Assembly (NCBI RefSeq): GCF_016758195.1
Contig: NZ_QYAC01000001.1
Span: 285,423 to 349,422 of the forward strand
Direction of reading: 5' to 3'
Source: Leucobacter chromiireducens subsp. solipictus
GTDB taxonomy: Bacteria > Actinomycetota > Actinomycetes > Actinomycetales > Microbacteriaceae
DNA: 64,000 nt
Part shown: piece after piece, positions 63,709 to 64,000 of the stretch
Position numbering within the stretch: the first letter of the stretch is position 1
How the letters are laid out: each line of letters opens with the position of its first letter
The notes under the pieces: generated by a model
What the model was told of the DNA's origin: nothing
Seen by the model: only the letters and a program-made list of their open reading frames with translations
Databases searched by the model: none
Position numbers and translations under genes: made by a program

Positions 63709-64000
63709 TTACCACTCGAGATCGCCGAGCTTCACGTCAACCTGACCGGGCTTGCCACCGCGGGTGTAGTCGATCGTGACCTCGCTGCCACCAGCGTGCA
63801 TGCGGATCAGCGCGGAGACCGAGGTCCCGTCGACCGCGGACACCCCGTCGACCGCGGTGATGACATCGCCGGCCTTCAGCCCAGCCTTCGCCGCGGCACC
63901 GTCGCGCACCACCTCGACCAGGAGGCCGCCCGCGTGGTTCGCGTCCTCGTCCGTGTCCTGGCTCGAGTTCGCGACCGAGGCACCGAGCAGGCCGTGTGAG
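63709..64000 (-). CDS. HtrA-like trypsin-family protease, C-terminal PDZ end only
   Basis: About 97 residues visible, cut by the window edge. SHGLLGASVANSSQD begins the PDZ domain after the protease part; GAAAKAGLKAGDVITAVDG is the PDZ carboxylate-binding motif, and the protein ends YTRGGKPGQVDVKLGDLEW. The catalytic triad would be upstream, outside the window. Such proteases act on the cell surface in protein quality control. Confidence 0.9.
   Translation of the reverse strand, partial: SHGLLGASVANSSQDTDEDANHAGGLLVEVVRDGAAAKAGLKAGDVITAVDGVSAVDGTSVSALIRMHAGGSEVTIDYTRGGKPGQVDVKLGDLEW

Overview
The window is about 64 kb of GC-rich chromosome from an actinobacterium, most likely Microbacteriaceae (Leucobacter/Microbacterium-like). 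Evidence: GTG and ATG starts with very high third-position GC; the block rpsB-tsf-pyrH-frr-cdsA next to xerC-dprA-comM-yraN; DivIVA-type growth-pole proteins; a SOS-box-controlled imuA'-imuB-dnaE2 mutasome; DUF3039, DUF2469 and DIP1984 proteins; and a LAXTG sorting signal. I see no rRNA, tRNA, CRISPR array, insertion sequence or prophage. The genus is an inference from gene content.

Layout. 1-6.9 kb: truncated dinB, a small membrane coiled-coil protein, the Glu-tRNA(Gln) amidotransferase genes gatC-gatA-gatB, an Ntn hydrolase and a 3-methyladenine glycosylase. 7-14.7 kb (minus strand): ligA, a sulfur-relay set (cysteine desulfurase plus mnmA), a thioredoxin/TPR protein and a large membrane protein. 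14.9-20 kb: a 953-residue DivIVA-type coiled-coil protein with His-phased 11-residue repeats, rnhA, a lytic-transglycosylase-like protein and a second DivIVA protein. 20-30.6 kb (minus strand): cdsA, frr, pyrH, tsf, rpsB, xerC, dprA, comM, yraN, DIP1984 and DUF2469, with one M23-like gene on the plus strand. 30.7-38 kb: the SOS mutasome, then pncB. 38-45.2 kb: an ABC exporter pair, then envelope-polymer genes (TagG/TagH-like exporter, glycerophosphotransferase-like protein, family 2 glycosyltransferase). 45.3-47.3 kb: an Lrp regulator divergent from an MFS exporter. 47.3-61.1 kb: accessory catabolism (GntR regulator, peptide ABC transporter, amidase, a sortase-anchored beta-helix surface protein, SDR, aldehyde dehydrogenase, isopropylmalate-dehydrogenase-like enzyme). 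61.2-63.6 kb: a two-module TagF-like protein. The right edge cuts an HtrA-like protease in its PDZ domain.

How the genes work together. Many neighbours overlap by 1-4 nt at stop/start codons (gatC/gatA/gatB, yraN/comM/dprA, imuA'/imuB/dnaE2, dppC-like/dppDF-like), which points to co-translation. The mutasome has a perfect LexA palindrome inside its promoter spacer. The most interesting regulatory signal is an identical 13-bp word holding a FadR-type GntR half-palindrome. It occurs once between the GntR gene and the peptide/amidase operon, and again about 11.7 kb away at the predicted start of the aldehyde dehydrogenase-SDR operon, opposite the isopropylmalate-dehydrogenase-like gene. This suggests one regulon for uptake of an amide or peptide, its hydrolysis and its oxidation. 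Several genes have a -10 element 6-9 nt before the start codon and no Shine-Dalgarno sequence, consistent with leaderless mRNAs.
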